A stretch of DNA of 64,000 nt from BP-133 sp040756995 (GCA_040756995.1 JBFLYK010000003.1:124001-188000); one strand, 5' to 3'. Shown: positions 31,210 to 40,957, numbered from the stretch's first letter. Notes: generated by a model not told the origin, from the letters alone. Numbers and translations are program-made.

Positions 31210-32945
31210 CGGTCTCGCTCCGAGATGGCGGCGGCGGCGGGAACCCGGACCCGCCGGTCGGGGCCCAGGTGCACGATCCGCTCCAGCGGCAGCTTCGGCT
31301 CGGGAAAATCGAGGCGGTGGTGGCAGCCCCGGGACTCCCGCCGCTCGAGGGCCGCGGTCACGACGACCCGCCCGACGGCGAGGAGGCTGCGGAGCTCGGC
31401 GACATCCCGACGGTCGGCGTCGCCGGCGTCGGCGCCCGCGGCCGCCACACTTTCGACCGCCTTCGCCGCCTGCTCCAGGCCCGGCCTGTCCCGCAGAACG
31501 CCGGCGAAGGTCGTCATGTCCCGCTGGAGCCGGTCCCGCAGCGCCGCCACCTCCAACTGGCGTTCCTTTTCCGCTCCATCGGCGGAAATCGAACGCCAGT
31601 TGGAGGAGGAGGGCGCCGGCGGCGTGGAGCCCGTGTCGAGGGGGATGCCGCGCATGGCGCCGGTCGGTTCGGGGCCGGAGCGGCCGGCGGCGATCGCCGT
31701 GCCGACCCGGTGGCCGAAGACCAGGCCCTCGAGGAGTGAGTTCGAGGCGAGGCGGTTGGCGCCGTGGATGCCGGTGCAGGCGACCTCGCCGCAGGCCCAC
31801 AGGCCGGGAAGGGAGCCGGCGCCGTCGATGTCGGTCACGACGCCGCCGCAGTGGTAGTGGGCGGCCGGCGCCACCGGCAGCCATTCCCGGGTCGGGTCGA
31901 GGCCGGCGTCGCGGCAGTGGGCCCAGATCGTGGGGAACCGCTTGGGGAATTCGTCGATGGACGTCGCGTCGAGCCAGAGGTGGTCGAGGCCCCGGTCGAC
32001 GAGACGGCGGGCGATGGCCCGGGAGACGACGTCGCGGGGGGCGAGGTCGGCCAGCGGGTGCTCCACGGCCATGAAGGCCACGCCCTGCTCGTCGCGCAGG
32101 ATCGCCCCCTCGCCGCGCAGCGCCTCCGACAACAGCGGCCGCGGCATGACCGGATGGTGCAGCGCCGTCGGGTGGAACTGCATGAACTCCATGTCGGCCA
32201 CGGCCGCGCCGGCCGCCAGCGCCATGGCCACCCCGTCCCCGGTCGACAGCGCCGGGTTGGTGGTGACGGAGTAGAGCTGGCCGGCCCCGCCGCAGGCCAG
32301 GACGACATGGCGGGCCCGCACCAGAACCGGCTGGCCCGGGCCGGCCGGGGCGGCGTTGGCCGCCGCCGACCCGTCCGAGGTCGGCCGGCGTGAGGAGGAG
32401 GGGGCCACTGAGGAAGCGGTGCTCGGGACGCCGATCGCGCCGGCGACCCGTCCGCCCTCGGAATACAGCGACAGGGCGAGCCAGCCTTCCTCGACCGTGA
32501 CGTTGGGGTGGCCGGCGGTGGCGGCGACGAGGGCCCGCTCGACTTCGTGGCCGGTGGCGTCACCGCCGGCGTGGATCACCCGGGCCAGGGAGTGGCCGCC
32601 TTCCCGGGCCAGGGCCAGCGGGGCGTCGAGCCCGCCGTTGCCGGCCCGGTCGAACGACGCGCCCAGCGCCATCAGCTCCCGCAGCCGGGCCGGGCCCTCG
32701 CCGACCAGCACGCGCACCGCCTCGGGGTCGCACAGCCCGCCGCCGGCCGACAGCGTGTCGGAGAAGTGCAGCTCCGGGGAGTCGCCCGGCGACAGCGCGG
32801 CGGCCACGCCGCCCTGGGCGTAGCGGGTGGCCGACGCCGCCAGCTCGCCCTTGGTCAGCACCGTGACCGACAGCCCGGCCTCGGCCGCGGTGCGAGCGGC
32901 GGTGAGGCCGGCCACACCCGAGCCGAGGACGAGGACGTCGGTCAA
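31206..32945 (-). CDS. nadB: L-aspartate oxidase, with in-frame palindromic insert
   Basis: A 579-residue flavoprotein that oxidises L-aspartate to iminoaspartate for NAD synthesis. The FAD motif is VLVLGSGVAGLTAARTA (residues 4-20). The substrate region is TRYAQGGVAAAL, and CTGIHGANRLASNSLLEGLV is near residue 400. The C-terminal helical domain runs from about 468. The start is TTG, overlapping the panD TGA; it is the only choice that keeps the dinucleotide fold. Residues 447-465 (SNWRSISADGAEKERQLE and flanks) are encoded by palindromic repeat copy 2, in the linker between the FAD and helical domains. An Ala/Ser-rich loop near 185-210 is also extra. Confidence 0.93.
   Translation of the reverse strand: MTDVLVLGSGVAGLTAARTAAEAGLSVTVLTKGELAASATRYAQGGVAAALSPGDSPELHFSDTLSAGGGLCDPEAVRVLVGEGPARLRELMALGASFDRAGNGGLDAPLALAREGGHSLARVIHAGGDATGHEVERALVAATAGHPNVTVEEGWLALSLYSEGGRVAGAIGVPSTASSVAPSSSRRPTSDGSAAANAAPAGPGQPVLVRARHVVLACGGAGQLYSVTTNPALSTGDGVAMALAAGAAVADMEFMQFHPTALHHPVMPRPLLSEALRGEGAILRDEQGVAFMAVEHPLADLAPRDVVSRAIARRLVDRGLDHLWLDATSIDEFPKRFPTIWAHCRDAGLDPTREWLPVAPAAHYHCGGVVTDIDGAGSLPGLWACGEVACTGIHGANRLASNSLLEGLVFGHRVGTAIAAGRSGPEPTGAMRGIPLDTGSTPPAPSSSNWRSISADGAEKERQLEVAALRDRLQRDMTTFAGVLRDRPGLEQAAKAVESVAAAGADAGDADRRDVAELRSLLAVGRVVVTAALERRESRGCHHRLDFPEPKLPLERIVHLGPDRRVRVPAAAAISERDR
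31551..31605. repeat. Palindromic element, copy 2 (inside nadB)
   Basis: A 55-base near-perfect palindrome: 15-base outer arms CTCCAACTGGCGTTC and GAACGCCAGTTGGAG, a symmetric 2-base mismatch, 7-base inner arms TTTCCGC/GCGGAAA and a 7-base loop. It lies inside the nadB coding sequence and is read through without a stop. Its base composition is less GC-rich than flanking codons. It is related to copy 1 about 400 bases away. Confidence 0.9.
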
Positions 32946-33361
32946 GTGAGCTCGGAGACCAGATCGAATGGACTCGGCAGCTTCACCTGGCCCCCGGGTG
33001 GCACACCGTCCGGGCCCGTGACCGTCGGGTCGGGCACCGGCCGGTTGCGGTCGTCGACGTGGACGATGGTCGGGGTGAAGCCCTCGAGCTCGGCGTCCTC
33101 GTACTCGGCGTAGGTGATGACGATCACCCGGTCACCCGGGTGCACCAGCCGGGCGGCGGCGCCGTTGAGCGTCACCTCGCCCGGACCACCGACGATGGCG
33201 TACGTCTCGAACCGGGCGCCGTTGTCGATGTCGAGGACGGCGACCTTCTCCCACTCGAGGATGTCGGCCAGCTCCATGAGCGCCGGATCGAGCGAGATCG
33301 AGCCGACGTAGTTGAGGTCGGCCCCGGTCACCCTCGCCCGGTGGATCTTCGACTTCATCAT
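32942..33361 (-). CDS. panD: Aspartate 1-decarboxylase
   Basis: A 139-residue pyruvoyl-dependent enzyme that makes beta-alanine for pantothenate. The self-cleavage site is Gly20-Ser21 (DLNYVGSISLD), producing the pyruvoyl group; other landmarks are IDNGARFETYAI, the catalytic R/Y region and VHPGDRVIVITYAEY. The start overlaps the panC stop (ATGA). The C-terminal ~25 residues (Pro-rich) extend beyond the usual ~115-127 core. Together with panC it completes the beta-alanine branch. Confidence 0.95.
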   Translation of the reverse strand: MMKSKIHRARVTGADLNYVGSISLDPALMELADILEWEKVAVLDIDNGARFETYAIVGGPGEVTLNGAAARLVHPGDRVIVITYAEYEDAELEGFTPTIVHVDDRNRPVPDPTVTGPDGVPPGGQVKLPSPFDLVSELT

Positions 33362-34308
33362 CGTGCGGCGCACAGGCCCTCCCCGGTGGGGGCGACGGTC
33401 GTACCCAGGTCGACGACCGCCCCCTGGGCGTCGACGTGGATGGTCATGTTGTCGATCAGGCGGACGTCGCCCACCCGGGCGGCCACCGCCACCAGCACCT
33501 CGCCCTCGAGCCCCTCCAGCGGCGCCAGCGTGTCGGCCGCCACCACCTCGGCGTACTCCAGGCGGACCAGCGGCTCGGTGGTCAGCACGTTGGCCACCAC
33601 CCGCCGCAGCTTCCCGGCGTCCCGCTCTCCGCCCAGCACCACCTCGGCGCCCGACTGGAGGCCCCGGTGGATCACCGTGGCCGCTTCCCGCTCGGCGGGC
33701 GAGAGGTTGCGGTTGCGGCTCGACATCGCCAGACCATCGGCTTCCCGCACCAGCGGACAGCCGACGATCTCCACCGGCAGGCAGAGGTCGGCGGCCATGC
33801 GCCGGACCACCGCCAGCTGCTGGGCGTCCTTCTTGCCGAAGTAGGCGGTGGACGGGCCGACGATGCTGAACAGCTTCGTCACCACCGTGGCGACACCGTC
33901 GAAGTGCCCGGGCCGGGAGCTGCCGCACAGCCCCTCCGTCAGACCGGCGACCGAGACCGTGGTCAGCGGCCGGACGGGGAACCCGGGATACATCTCCTCC
34001 ACCGGCGGGGCGAAGACGATGTCCACGCCTTCGGCGCCGGCGGCGGCCAGGTCACCGGACAGGTCGCGGGGGTACCGGTCGAGGTCCTCCGCCGGCCCGA
34101 ACTGCAACGGGTTGACGAACAGCGACACCACGACGGTGTCGTGGCTGGCCCGGGCGGCCCGCATCAACGACCGGTGGCCTTCGTGGAAGGCGCCCATGGT
34201 CGGCACGAACCCGACCGTGCGACCCTGCGCCCGGGCGGCGTCGAGGGTGGCGCGTAGTTCGGCGACGCGCTCGATCACGAGCGGTTGCCGAGAGACCGAG
34301 AGATCCAA
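33358..34308 (-). CDS. panC: Pantothenate synthetase
   Basis: A 316-residue pantoate--beta-alanine ligase of the nucleotidyl-transferase superfamily. The HIGH-type motif is VPTMGAFHEGHRSLMRAA, followed by VSLFVNPLQFGPAEDLDRYP and the ATP/pantoate sites YFGKKDAQQLAVVRRM and GLAMSSRNRNLSP. It lies 48 bases downstream of folK and overlaps panD. panB is not in the window. The final ~25 residues extend past the usual end. Confidence 0.95.
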   Translation of the reverse strand: MDLSVSRQPLVIERVAELRATLDAARAQGRTVGFVPTMGAFHEGHRSLMRAARASHDTVVVSLFVNPLQFGPAEDLDRYPRDLSGDLAAAGAEGVDIVFAPPVEEMYPGFPVRPLTTVSVAGLTEGLCGSSRPGHFDGVATVVTKLFSIVGPSTAYFGKKDAQQLAVVRRMAADLCLPVEIVGCPLVREADGLAMSSRNRNLSPAEREAATVIHRGLQSGAEVVLGGERDAGKLRRVVANVLTTEPLVRLEYAEVVAADTLAPLEGLEGEVLVAVAARVGDVRLIDNMTIHVDAQGAVVDLGTTVAPTGEGLCAAR

Positions 34309-34356
34309 GGCGGCTACGACCTTTCGTTCCAGCCCCGGTGCGGGGTGCCGGACTAC

Positions 34357-34839
34357 TCAGGCAGGCAGCCGTAATTGTAGGGGGAAGCGCCGCACGCCCT
34401 GCCAACCGGCGCTGGGCGCCACCACCAAGTCGGGCGCCACGTCGGCCAGCGGCGCCAGCACGAAGGCCCGCTGGTGGATCCGGGGGTGGGGCACGACGAG
34501 GTCGGGCTCATCGACCCGCTCGTCGCCGACCATGAGGATGTCGATGTCGAGCGGTCGGGGACCCCACCGCCGCTCCGGGTCGGGCGGTTCCCGCCCCGCT
34601 TCCGCCTCCAGCTCCTTGGCCACCCCCAGCAGCTCGCGGGCCGACAACGCCGTGTCGACCGCCACCACCGCATTGAGGAAGTCGGGCTGGGGCGGGCCGC
34701 CGACGGGCTGCGTCTCGTAGACCGGGGAGATGGCCACCACCCGGCCGGCCCGGGCGGCCAGCCCGTCGAGCCCGAATTGCAGATGGGCGGCCCGGTCGCC
34801 GAGGTTCGATCCCAGCCCGAGATAGGCCCGCCGCGACAT
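34357..34839 (-). CDS. folK: 2-amino-4-hydroxy-6-hydroxymethyldihydropteridine diphosphokinase
   Basis: A 160-residue HPPK that transfers pyrophosphate from ATP to the pterin in folate synthesis. Landmarks are the N-terminal YLGLGSNLGDRAAHL, the SPVYETQPVGGPPQPDFLN loop and the metal and pterin region RWGPRPLDIDILM with conserved PHPRIHQRAFVLAPL. It is 6 bases downstream of folB; the two catalyse consecutive steps. folP and folE are not in the window. Confidence 0.95.
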   Translation of the reverse strand: MSRRAYLGLGSNLGDRAAHLQFGLDGLAARAGRVVAISPVYETQPVGGPPQPDFLNAVVAVDTALSARELLGVAKELEAEAGREPPDPERRWGPRPLDIDILMVGDERVDEPDLVVPHPRIHQRAFVLAPLADVAPDLVVAPSAGWQGVRRFPLQLRLPA

Positions 34840-34845
34840 CCCGTC

Positions 34846-35196
34846 CTACCGCTCGACCCGGACCGCGACGTGGTCGATGTCGACGGGCACCGGCGGCCGG
34901 AGCTTCCTCACCGTCACCGCCACCCCGGCCACCCGGGGATCGGCCCGGCAGGCGGCGGCGATCTTCGTGGCCAGTGCCTCGAGGAGCGACAGGCCGCCGG
35001 CTTCGATGATCTGGACGATGCGGCCCGTCAGCGCGTCGTAGTCGATGGTGTCGGACAGGACGTCGCTGCGGCCGGCCGGCGCCAGGTCGACGGACAGCTC
35101 GACGTCGACCTCGAACGGCTGCGGCCGGCTCTGCTCCTCCGGCAGCACGCCATGGCAACCCAGCGCCCGGATGCCCGCCAAGATGATCGTGTCCAT
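34846..35196 (-). CDS. folB: Dihydroneopterin aldolase
   Basis: A 116-residue T-fold enzyme converting dihydroneopterin to 6-hydroxymethyldihydropterin. Landmarks are IRALGCHGVLPEEQSRPQPF with the pterin-site residues, DTIDYDALTGRIVQIIE and the catalytic-lysine region VRKLRPPVPVDIDHVAVRV. It is the first folate/pantothenate/NAD gene of the operon, 48 bases after the recombinase-like gene. Confidence 0.93.
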   Translation of the reverse strand: MDTIILAGIRALGCHGVLPEEQSRPQPFEVDVELSVDLAPAGRSDVLSDTIDYDALTGRIVQIIEAGGLSLLEALATKIAAACRADPRVAGVAVTVRKLRPPVPVDIDHVAVRVER

Positions 35197-35223
35197 CGGG
35201 CGGATGAGCCTAGGCGCGCCCGC

Positions 35224-35251
35224 TCTTGCGTCAGGGGTCTTGCGTCAGGGG
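35224..35251. repeat. Perfect 14-base tandem duplication
   Basis: Two adjacent copies of TCTTGCGTCAGGGG. The second covers the stop codon and last bases of the recombinase-like gene; the first lies just beyond, towards folB. It looks like a recent slippage duplication at the gene end and leaves the protein intact. Confidence 0.85.
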
Positions 35252-35862
35252 CTCCACTGGCGGCGGTGGAGGGCGCCGATGCGCTCCTTCGGCGGGATGC
35301 GCCGCAGGTAGCGATCCGTGCTGGCCAGGCTCTCGTGGCCGAGCTGGGCGGAGATGAGCTCGACCGGCAGGCCCTCGGCGGCCAGCTCGGCGGCGTGGGT
35401 GTAGCGCAGGCCGGAGGCGTGGACCCGCTTGGAGATCCCCGCCTTCTCGGCCAGCCGGGGCAGGAGCTGGCGGACGTAGGCCGACTGGAGCGGCCCGCCC
35501 GACAGCGTGCAGAACAGCGGCGAGCTCTTGGGGAGGAGGAGGCCCGCCCGAACCTCGAGCCACTGACCGACGATGGCCAGCGCTGCGGCGTCGATGCCGG
35601 CCACGCGGCCCTCTTCCCCGTCGTCGCCCCCGATGCGCAGCACGCCCTCGTCGGCGTCGACGTCGGCCGGCAGCAGCGCGAGGGCCTCTTCGAGCCGCAG
35701 GCCGGCCCGGTACAGCGTGACGAGGAGGGCCCGGTTGCGGATCCCGGTGGGGGCGGTGGGCGAACAGGCCTGGAGCAGCGCCCGCACCTCTTCCGGAGTC
35801 AGCAGCTCCGGCGGCAGCTTGCGTCCCTTGTTCGCCGGGACGACCAAAGCGTCAGTTGCCAC
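35245..35862 (-). CDS. Degenerate tyrosine recombinase catalytic domain
   Basis: A 205-residue protein consisting only of a tyrosine recombinase/integrase catalytic domain; the N-terminal SAM-like core-binding domain is missing. Arg I (R56, YRAGLRLEEALAL), the late His (H176, SAQLGHESLAS) and the nucleophile Tyr (Y185, TDRYLRR) are present. The box II His-x-x-Arg reads SGLR (S150..R153), and the usual beta-hairpin Lys is not evident (GGDDGEEGRVAGID). It may therefore be inactive or altered. The GTG start has no clear Shine-Dalgarno sequence. It is conserved in form, not a decayed fragment, and sits upstream of folB on the same strand. Confidence 0.75.
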   Translation of the reverse strand: MATDALVVPANKGRKLPPELLTPEEVRALLQACSPTAPTGIRNRALLVTLYRAGLRLEEALALLPADVDADEGVLRIGGDDGEEGRVAGIDAAALAIVGQWLEVRAGLLLPKSSPLFCTLSGGPLQSAYVRQLLPRLAEKAGISKRVHASGLRYTHAAELAAEGLPVELISAQLGHESLASTDRYLRRIPPKERIGALHRRQWSP

Positions 35863-35962
35863 TTACACAGCGTACGGGCGTGACGAGGGCCGGTGGGCGA
35901 TCCCCGAGGGGTGTGCGGGGTGCGGAGATCACCCACCGGCCAACCGGAGAGAACCCTGAAAC

Positions 35963-36640
35963 TCAGTTCACGTCGGCGCAGAAGGCGACGACCACGATCG
36001 CCCATCGCGTGTTGCTGCCCGCCGCCACTTCGACGCCCCGGGCCTGGGCCTCGCTCTCATCCGACGGTCCAACCTGCTGCAGCGCCACCGGGCCACCGTT
36101 GTCGCCGTTGCTGCTCTCGATCGACGCCCCGGTACCGATGAGGCGCTTGCCGTCGGGGCATTGCGCCGCCGCTTGCTTGGGGCTGTCGGAGTTGTAGCCC
36201 GCCCCCGGGGTTCGGGCGGTCACGACCTCGAGCCCGCTGACGCCGGCGGGCCCCGGCGGGCCGGACGCGCCGTCGGCGCCGGCCGGGCCGGGCGGACCGG
36301 CCGGTCCCGGCGGACCAGCCGGGCCCGTGTCACCTTTCGGGCCCGCCGGGCCGGGGGTCCCGTCCGCGCCCCGGGCGCCGATCTCGCCCCGCCGGCCCCG
36401 CTCGTTCCAGGTGATGCTGCGCTCGTCGCGGTCGCACCGGGCGTCGACGGCGACGACCCGCAGCCGCCCGTTGTCTTTGTCGTAACAGCCGTGGATCACG
36501 CCCTCGTGGGGGTCATGGGCGAAGGCGACGGTCCCCGCCACGAGCACGACCGCCACCGTGGTTCCCACGACAACTGCGAATACCCGGCGCGGGGCACCGC
36601 GGCGGAAAAGACGAAAAGAGGCACGATCTCGTACGGCCAT
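35963..36640 (-). CDS. Secreted collagen-like repeat protein
   Basis: A 225-residue exported protein: basic N-terminus and membrane/signal helix (VFAVVVGTTVAVVLVAGTVAFA), a small domain with Cys (GVIHGCYDKDNGRLRVV to the CDRDE region), about 17 Gly-X-Y triplets (GEIGARGADGTPGPAGPKGD and on), and a C-terminal globular domain with two further Cys. The ATG at 36640 has AAGGAG just upstream. Similar short-collagen proteins occur as surface proteins in many actinobacteria; trimer formation is expected, but the function is unknown. It lies between the recombinase gene and the hspR terminator. Confidence 0.8.
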   Translation of the reverse strand: MAVRDRASFRLFRRGAPRRVFAVVVGTTVAVVLVAGTVAFAHDPHEGVIHGCYDKDNGRLRVVAVDARCDRDERSITWNERGRRGEIGARGADGTPGPAGPKGDTGPAGPPGPAGPPGPAGADGASGPPGPAGVSGLEVVTARTPGAGYNSDSPKQAAAQCPDGKRLIGTGASIESSNGDNGGPVALQQVGPSDESEAQARGVEVAAGSNTRWAIVVVAFCADVN

Positions 36641-36735
36641 GGGCGCTCCTTTGCACACTGCCAGCCGGCGTCCTGCCTGCTCACGACGGCCTGCGCATCA
36701 GGGCCCGAGCCTCGCGTAAGACTCAAACAGCGAAT

Positions 36736-36763
36736 AGGGCCGAACGGGTACCCGTTCGGCCCT
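36736..36763 (-). terminator. Terminator of the dnaK-hspR operon
   Basis: A 13-pair perfect hairpin AGGGCCGAACGGG/CCCGTTCGGCCCT with a 2-base centre, 87 bases past the hspR stop. The bases after it on the minus strand include TTCGCTGTTT. Its symmetry would allow it to act in both directions. Confidence 0.75.
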
Positions 36764-36849
36764 AAATCGTCAGAACAGTGGCGCTCTATTTCAAAGAATT
36801 ACGCTTCGGCTATAGAGCGTGATTCGGCGCCGCGTCACCCCGGTTCAGG

Positions 36850-37263
36850 TCAGCGGGGGCCGAAGCGGATGACGGCCTTGCTGAACGGCACCAGGTCCCG
36901 CCGGTACTGGCGGTGGACGTCGGCCACGGCCTGGTCGGCCTCCCGCCGCAGCTGGGCGATCTGGCCCTGGAGCCGGTCGATCTCGTCCCGGGCGCACTCG
37001 AGCTCCTCCTCCAGGGCGATGATCCGCTTCACGCCGGCCAGGCTCACGCCCTCGTTGGTCAGCTCCTGGATCCGCTGGAGGCGGTGGATGTCGCGGTCGG
37101 AGTAGCGGCGGGACCGGCCGACCGTCCGTTGCGGCTCGACCAGCCCCTTCCGCTCGTAGATGCGCAGGGTCTGCGGGTGGACTCCGGCCAGCTCGGCCGC
37201 CACCGAGATCACGTAGAGGGCCCGGTCCCGGTCGTCGCTCCGATTTGATCCTTCGTTCGCCAT
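36850..37263 (-). CDS. hspR: Heat-shock repressor HspR (MerR family)
   Basis: A 137-residue MerR-type repressor: HTH at about residues 17-60 (YVISVAAELAGVHPQTLRIY then RKGLVEPQRTVGRSRRYSD), a coiled-coil dimerisation helix at about 82-110 (EEELECARDEIDRLQGQI), and a C-terminal tail ending VPFSKAVIRFGPR, the hydrophobic tail that DnaK contacts in known HspR proteins. It is the last gene of dnaK-grpE-dnaJ-hspR, 6 bases after dnaJ. It represses its own operon through the HAIR-type site upstream of dnaK, with DnaK as co-repressor. Confidence 0.93.
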   Translation of the reverse strand: MANEGSNRSDDRDRALYVISVAAELAGVHPQTLRIYERKGLVEPQRTVGRSRRYSDRDIHRLQRIQELTNEGVSLAGVKRIIALEEELECARDEIDRLQGQIAQLRREADQAVADVHRQYRRDLVPFSKAVIRFGPR

Positions 37264-37269
37264 GACGGA

Positions 37270-38433
37270 TTACACCCCCAGATGCGCTCGTGGATTGGCG
37301 GATTCGGTGGCGGCCAGAGCCTCCACGGCCTGGCGCTGTGCATCGGACAACGACTGCGGCACGACGACGTCGACGGTGACGAGCAGGTCGCCGGCCCCGC
37401 CGCCGGCCTTCGGCATGCCCCGGCCCCGGACCCGCAGCGTCTTGCCCGGCGCCGTGCCCGGGGGGATCCGGACGGTGACGGACCCGTCGAGCGTCGGCAC
37501 CTTCACCTCGGCGCCCAGGGCCGCCTCCGAGAACGTGACCGGCACCCGCAGGAGCAGGTCGTCACCCCGGCGGCCGAACAGCGGGTGGGGCGCCACGTGG
37601 ACCGTGACGTAGAGGTCGCCGGGCGGGCCGCCGTTGCTGCCGGCCGTGCCCCTGCCCTTCACCCGGACCCGCTGTCCGTCGGCCACGCCGACCGGGATGC
37701 GGACCTTGACGTCCCGGGTACGGGTCTCCGACCCGCTGCCGCCGCAGGTGGGACAGGGCTTCTCCACCACCTTGCCCCGCCCGGCGCAGCGGGGACAGAT
37801 CTGCGAGAAGGAGAACGGGCCCTGGTCGACAGCCAGGGTGCCGACGCCGTTGCACTGGGGACAGGTCTGCGGGACGGTGCCCGGGGCGGCGCCCGTCCCC
37901 CCGCAGCTGTGGCAGGGAGCGGCGCCGGTCAGCTGCACGGCGATCGTGGCGCCCCGAACGGCGTCGTCGAACGACAGGTGGACCTCGGCCTCCAGGTCCC
38001 CGCCGCGGCGCGGCCCGGCCCCGGGCTGGCGGGTGGCCGACCCTCGCCGTCCCCGACCGAACAGGTTGCCGAGCAGGTCGCCGAGGCCGCCGATGTCGCC
38101 CATGTCGCCGGTCTCGAACCGGATGTTGCCGCCGCCGGGCCCGCCGAAGCCGAACCCGCCGGCACCGGCCCCGGCGAACGGGTTGGCGCCGGAGGCGACC
38201 ATGTCGCGGACTTCGTCGTACTCCTTGCGCCGCGCCGGATCGCTCAGCACGTCATAGGCGGCCGAGATGTCCTTGAACTTCTCCTCGGCCTCCTTGTTGC
38301 CCGGGTTGGCGTCAGGGTGGTGCTGCTTGGCCAGCTTCCGGTAGGCGCGGGTGATCTCCTTCTCGGACGCTCCTTTCTGGAGCCCGAGAACGGCGTAGTA
38401 GTCCTTCTCGAACCACTCCCGCTGCGGAGCCAT
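37270..38433 (-). CDS. dnaJ: Chaperone DnaJ
   Basis: A 387-residue type I DnaJ: J domain (residues 10-75) with HPD at 39-41 (KQHHPDANPGNK), a Gly/Phe-rich segment (PFAGAGAGGFGFGGPGGG), a zinc domain with four CxxCxGxG repeats (CHSCGGTG, CPQCNGVG, CPRCAGRG, CPTCGGSG) and C-terminal client-binding domains (DLYVTVHVAPHPLFGRRGDD). It stimulates DnaK ATPase and presents clients. It is 4 bases downstream of grpE. Confidence 0.96.
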   Translation of the reverse strand: MAPQREWFEKDYYAVLGLQKGASEKEITRAYRKLAKQHHPDANPGNKEAEEKFKDISAAYDVLSDPARRKEYDEVRDMVASGANPFAGAGAGGFGFGGPGGGNIRFETGDMGDIGGLGDLLGNLFGRGRRGSATRQPGAGPRRGGDLEAEVHLSFDDAVRGATIAVQLTGAAPCHSCGGTGAAPGTVPQTCPQCNGVGTLAVDQGPFSFSQICPRCAGRGKVVEKPCPTCGGSGSETRTRDVKVRIPVGVADGQRVRVKGRGTAGSNGGPPGDLYVTVHVAPHPLFGRRGDDLLLRVPVTFSEAALGAEVKVPTLDGSVTVRIPPGTAPGKTLRVRGRGMPKAGGGAGDLLVTVDVVVPQSLSDAQRQAVEALAATESANPRAHLGV

Positions 38434-38437
38434 CGCT

Positions 38438-39031
38438 CTAGGTCGCCACCTTCACCATGGCCGGACGCAACACCCGGCCCTTGAACCGGTAGCCGCTGCG
38501 CACCACGTCGCGGACGCCCGGCTCTCCTCCATCGTCCTCCACATGCATCACGGCTTCGTGCTCTTCGGGATCGAAGGGCTTCCCGTGGGCCTCGATGCGT
38601 TCCAGTCCGGCCTTCTCCAGCGCGCCGAGGAACTCGCCGTAGACCAGCTCCACACCCTTGCGGAGCCGCTCCACATCGGTGCCGGCGCTGTTGAGGGCGA
38701 GCTCGAAGCTGTCGAGCACCGGCAGCAGCTGCTCGATCAGGTTGGCGGTGGCCCGCTCGAGGTGGGTCGTCTGGTCCCGCAGCATCCGCTTGCGGTAGTT
38801 GTCGAACTCGGCCTGGGTGCGCTGGAGATGGGCGAGGTACTCGTCGCGCTCCGCCGTCACCCGGGCGAGTTCGTCGTCGGGTTCGATCACGATCTCGGTG
38901 TCGTCGTCGACGAGCTCGCCCTCCGCCACCTCGCCTGCCTCCGCAGGCTCGGTGGCGGTGTGGGCGATCTCTTCGATTGGGTCCTGGGCTGGAACCTCCT
39001 CTTCCGGAGGCCCGGGCTCGCGGGTCGTCAT
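38438..39031 (-). CDS. grpE: Nucleotide exchange factor GrpE
   Basis: A 197-residue GrpE: acidic disordered N-terminus (PPEEEVPAQDPIEEI), a long dimer helix (RVTAERDEYLAHLQRTQAEF then DNYRKRM) and a C-terminal beta domain (EAVMHVEDDGGEPGVRDVVR then the RPAMV end). It releases ADP from DnaK. It lies 3 bases after dnaK and 4 bases before dnaJ. Confidence 0.95.
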   Translation of the reverse strand: MTTREPGPPEEEVPAQDPIEEIAHTATEPAEAGEVAEGELVDDDTEIVIEPDDELARVTAERDEYLAHLQRTQAEFDNYRKRMLRDQTTHLERATANLIEQLLPVLDSFELALNSAGTDVERLRKGVELVYGEFLGALEKAGLERIEAHGKPFDPEEHEAVMHVEDDGGEPGVRDVVRSGYRFKGRVLRPAMVKVAT

Positions 39032-39034
39032 GGG

Positions 39035-40900
<1,866 letters not shown>

Positions 40901-40936
40901 GGGGGAGCCTCCAGATCAGATAGGGACGTCAGAAAA

Positions 40937-40957
40937 CTTGAGTACGATGATATCAAG
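40937..40957. promoter_or_regulatory. HAIR-type HspR operator upstream of dnaK
   Basis: Left half CTTGAGT, 7-base spacer, right half TATCAAG. The actinobacterial HAIR consensus is CTTGAGT-N7-ACTCAAG, so the left half is perfect and the right half differs at two positions. It lies 37 bases before the dnaK start. The same 131-base gap also holds the start of a divergent hydrolase gene, which it might influence too. Confidence 0.8.
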
